This document shows positions 61,958 to 64,000 of a stretch of 64,000 nucleotides of DNA, piece after piece (the first letter of the stretch is position 1; each line of letters starts with the position of its first letter). This DNA comes from Microbacterium natoriense. Lineage in GTDB: Bacteria; Actinomycetota; Actinomycetes; Actinomycetales; Microbacteriaceae. The notes below the pieces were generated by a model. It made no database searches, was not told where the DNA came from, and saw only the letters and a program-made list of their open reading frames with translations. Position numbers and translations under genes: made by a program. The DNA is taken from the NCBI RefSeq assembly GCF_030816295.1, contig NZ_JAUSXV010000001.1:3720001-3784000 (forward strand). Direction: 5' to 3'.

Positions 61958-64000
61958 ATGATCGAGGAGCGCTCCCCCGCGACGGGAATCCTCGCCGTGC
62001 TGCGACGGATACCGGCCACGCTGTGCATGGTCGCCGTGATACTGGCGGTGGGCGTCGTCTCTCGCGGACTCTGGGCTCCGTTCGAAGACGCCGACCTGTT
62101 CGAAACCATCGCCTACGGTCTCCCCGCGTTCAGCGAGGGCAGATGGTGGACGCCCCTGACCGGCACGTTCTTCGTGAACCAGCCCTGGGTCTACGTGTTC
62201 ACGATCTCCGGTTTCTGGGGCATGGCCTATCTCGAGTTCCGTCGGGGAGCAAGAGCGGCGCTCGCCTACTACTGGGTCGGACAGCTCTTCGCGATCCTCG
62301 CGACCGCCGCGCTGCTCCTGATGCTCTCGCAGTTCGAATGGGAGTGGGCGCAGACCCAGGCCGCCGCTCTCGATGTGGGGGCGTCCGGCGGCACGATGGC
62401 GTGCATCGCCGCCGCAGTCGGCCTGTTCCGCCCGCCATGGCGCGTGCGCGGCTGGCTCGTGCTGCTCGGCTTCGTGTTCATCGCGATGCTGTTCTGGGGT
62501 GCGATCGCCGATCTCGAGCATCTGCTCGCCGTGCTGCTCATCCTCGCCGTCGATCGGACGCTGCGTGTGCGCCGCACGACCGTGCGCGAGCAACGGCTCA
62601 TCGCGGTGATCGCGGTGCTCGTCCTGGGTGCGATCGAGATCATCACGATCCTGGTGCCCACCGACGGCCCTTTCGGCCCGACTTCTCCCGCCTCCGGCGG
62701 CTTCATCGACCTGGCGATCGATGTCGTCGTGATCGCCGTCCTCGTGAGCGGACTCCGCAGAGGTCGCCGCTGGTCATGGGTCCTCGTCATCCTCCTCGGA
62801 CTGTTCAACATCCTGGTGGCCGCGCTGGTGCTGACCTTGATCACCCTGACCAGCCAGACCCAGGTGGATCTGCGCTGGGACGGCGAGACCGAGCTCGCTC
62901 TCGCGAACGGATTCCTCTGGCTCGTCCTGCTCGTCTACCTCGTCTGGGTGCGGCGCGCGTTCCGGGCGAGGCGCCGGTCAGGGATCGGCATGTCACCGGC
63001 CCCGACCGTCGAGGACCTCACGGCCGAGCTGCGCGCGCACGGCGGCGGAACGCTGTCGTGGATGGCGACCTGGGAGGGCAACAGCTACGCCCGTACCAGC
63101 GGAGGGATCGTCGCATATCACCGTCGGAACGGCGTCGCGCTCGCGCTCGCCGATCCCGTCGGACCTGCCGAGACTCGGGCCGCGGCGGTGCAGGAGTTCG
63201 TGCACGCAGCCGAGCAGGCGGGCCTCATCCCCTGCTTCTTCAGCGCCGACGATGCGACGCGTGCGGCTGTGCCGTCGGGCTGGCGCAGTCTCGTGGTGGC
63301 GGACGACACGATCGTGGATCTGCCGGGTCTGACCTTCACCGGCAAGCGCTGGAACTCCGTGCGGACCTCGTTGAACAAGGCCGGTCGTGAGGACATGACC
63401 TTCCGCCTCACCCACCTCAAGGCCGAATCGTGGGGCGTGCAGCAGCAGCTGCGCGCGATCTCGGAGGCCTGGGTCGGCGACAAGGACCTCCCCGAGATGC
63501 GCTTCACGCTCGGCACGCTCGAGGAGGCGGAGGCGCCGGAAGTGCGTCTGGCGTTGGCCGTCGCACCGAACGGCGACGTCGACGGATTCCTGTCGTGGCT
63601 GCCGATCTACGGCGAGCACGGCGTCGTGCGCGGCTGGACGCTCGACCTCATGCGGCGCAGGGACGGCGGATTCGGTCCCGTCATGGAGTACCTCATCGCC
63701 TCATCGGCGCAGCAGTTCTCCGACGAGGGGTGCGAGATCATGTCGCTCTCCGGCGCTCCGCTCGCCCACGACTATCCCCCGGACGCCGGAATGATCGCGG
63801 CACTGAGCGAGCGGCTCGCCGAGGCTCTGGAGCCGGTATACGGCTTCGGCTCGCTGCACCGCTTCAAGCAGAAGTTCCACCCGCGCTACGAGACCATGTA
63901 CCTGCTGTTCCGCGACGAGAGCGATCTCGCCGCGATCGGCGGGGCGTTGACCAGGGCCTTCCTGCCCGACGCGACGCTGCGGCAGTTCGCAGGTGCAGGC
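61958..64000 (+). CDS. MprF-like membrane protein with DUF2156 (phosphatidylglycerol lysyltransferase-type) domain, partial
   Basis: The 681 codons seen remain open at the right edge. Residues about 20-330 contain around nine membrane spans, some resembling a rhomboid-like layout (FWGMAYLEFRRGARAALAYY, ALDVGASGGTMACIAAAV). From about 345 the soluble domain begins: TWEGNSYARTSGGIVAYHRR, PCFFSADD, RWNSVRTSLNKAGRED, MSLSGAPLAHDY, and FGSLHRFKQKFHPRYETMYL. Such domains transfer aminoacyl groups from tRNA to phosphatidylglycerol to alter surface charge; LysX-type variants also exist. No tRNA synthetase domain is seen so far. Confidence 0.88.
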   Translation, partial: MIEERSPATGILAVLRRIPATLCMVAVILAVGVVSRGLWAPFEDADLFETIAYGLPAFSEGRWWTPLTGTFFVNQPWVYVFTISGFWGMAYLEFRRGARAALAYYWVGQLFAILATAALLLMLSQFEWEWAQTQAAALDVGASGGTMACIAAAVGLFRPPWRVRGWLVLLGFVFIAMLFWGAIADLEHLLAVLLILAVDRTLRVRRTTVREQRLIAVIAVLVLGAIEIITILVPTDGPFGPTSPASGGFIDLAIDVVVIAVLVSGLRRGRRWSWVLVILLGLFNILVAALVLTLITLTSQTQVDLRWDGETELALANGFLWLVLLVYLVWVRRAFRARRRSGIGMSPAPTVEDLTAELRAHGGGTLSWMATWEGNSYARTSGGIVAYHRRNGVALALADPVGPAETRAAAVQEFVHAAEQAGLIPCFFSADDATRAAVPSGWRSLVVADDTIVDLPGLTFTGKRWNSVRTSLNKAGREDMTFRLTHLKAESWGVQQQLRAISEAWVGDKDLPEMRFTLGTLEEAEAPEVRLALAVAPNGDVDGFLSWLPIYGEHGVVRGWTLDLMRRRDGGFGPVMEYLIASSAQQFSDEGCEIMSLSGAPLAHDYPPDAGMIAALSERLAEALEPVYGFGSLHRFKQKFHPRYETMYLLFRDESDLAAIGGALTRAFLPDATLRQFAGAG

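Overview
The window is very GC-rich with dense, overlapping operons, many GTG starts and actinobacterial menaquinone, SARP and ABC-transporter genes. Gene content and style suggest a Microbacteriaceae chromosome, most likely Microbacterium or a close relative. This is inferred from style only; no marker search was possible. I saw no rRNA, tRNA, CRISPR array, insertion sequence or prophage.

Layout: (1) 1-2.97 kb, the str operon, rpsL-rpsG-fusA, read leftward from a clear promoter; fusA runs off the left edge. (2) 2.97-7.4 kb, a three-gene operon of a DUF2975-type membrane protein, an Xre-type regulator and a 1,239-residue zinc-ribbon membrane protein, behind a small palindromic operator. (3) 7.5-12.7 kb, a large SARP/NB-ARC regulator convergent with a DrrAB-type exporter whose ATPase gene carries an apparent one-base frameshift. 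(4) 12.7-17.5 kb, small membrane and secreted proteins and an MFS transporter. (5) 17.5-21.5 kb, a secreted GH46 chitosanase fused through two duplicated discoidin-like domains to a metallophosphoesterase, divergent from a ROK regulator; a palindrome lies between them. (6) 21.5-25.5 kb, a maltose/maltodextrin-type ABC importer with LacI-type boxes and no ATPase gene. (7) 25.5-28.1 kb, yajQ, a GntR-type regulator and an alpha/beta hydrolase. (8) 28.1-35.9 kb, fprA and menaquinone genes (polyprenyl diphosphate synthase, menG, menF, menD) with DUF402 and ppk2 genes. The polyprenyl synthase is also frameshifted, which creates a false fusion with fprA.

(9) 37.4-58.8 kb is the most distinctive part: six luciferase-like flavin monooxygenases, two GNAT acetyltransferases, an M20 deacylase/peptidase, a CMD/AhpD-like protein, a nitroreductase-type flavin enzyme, a peptide-type ABC importer and a polar amino-acid ABC importer. 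The parts list matches, in content though not gene order, the Bacillus subtilis ytm/yxe systems that take up S-modified cysteines, N-acetylate them, cleave them with flavin monooxygenases and deacetylate the product. I propose an organosulfur (S-alkyl- or S-succino-cysteine-like) scavenging island; the substrate is inferred. (10) 58.8-64 kb holds selO, a sorbosone-dehydrogenase-like lipoprotein, a TTG-started GNAT and the first 681 codons of an MprF-like protein.

A recurring regulatory design is a -10 hexamer TANNNT exactly six bases before an ATG/GTG start, seen at least eleven times, implying leaderless transcription of many housekeeping genes here. Three 58-bp palindromic repeats at about 112-bp spacing fill the gap at 50.9-51.2 kb.
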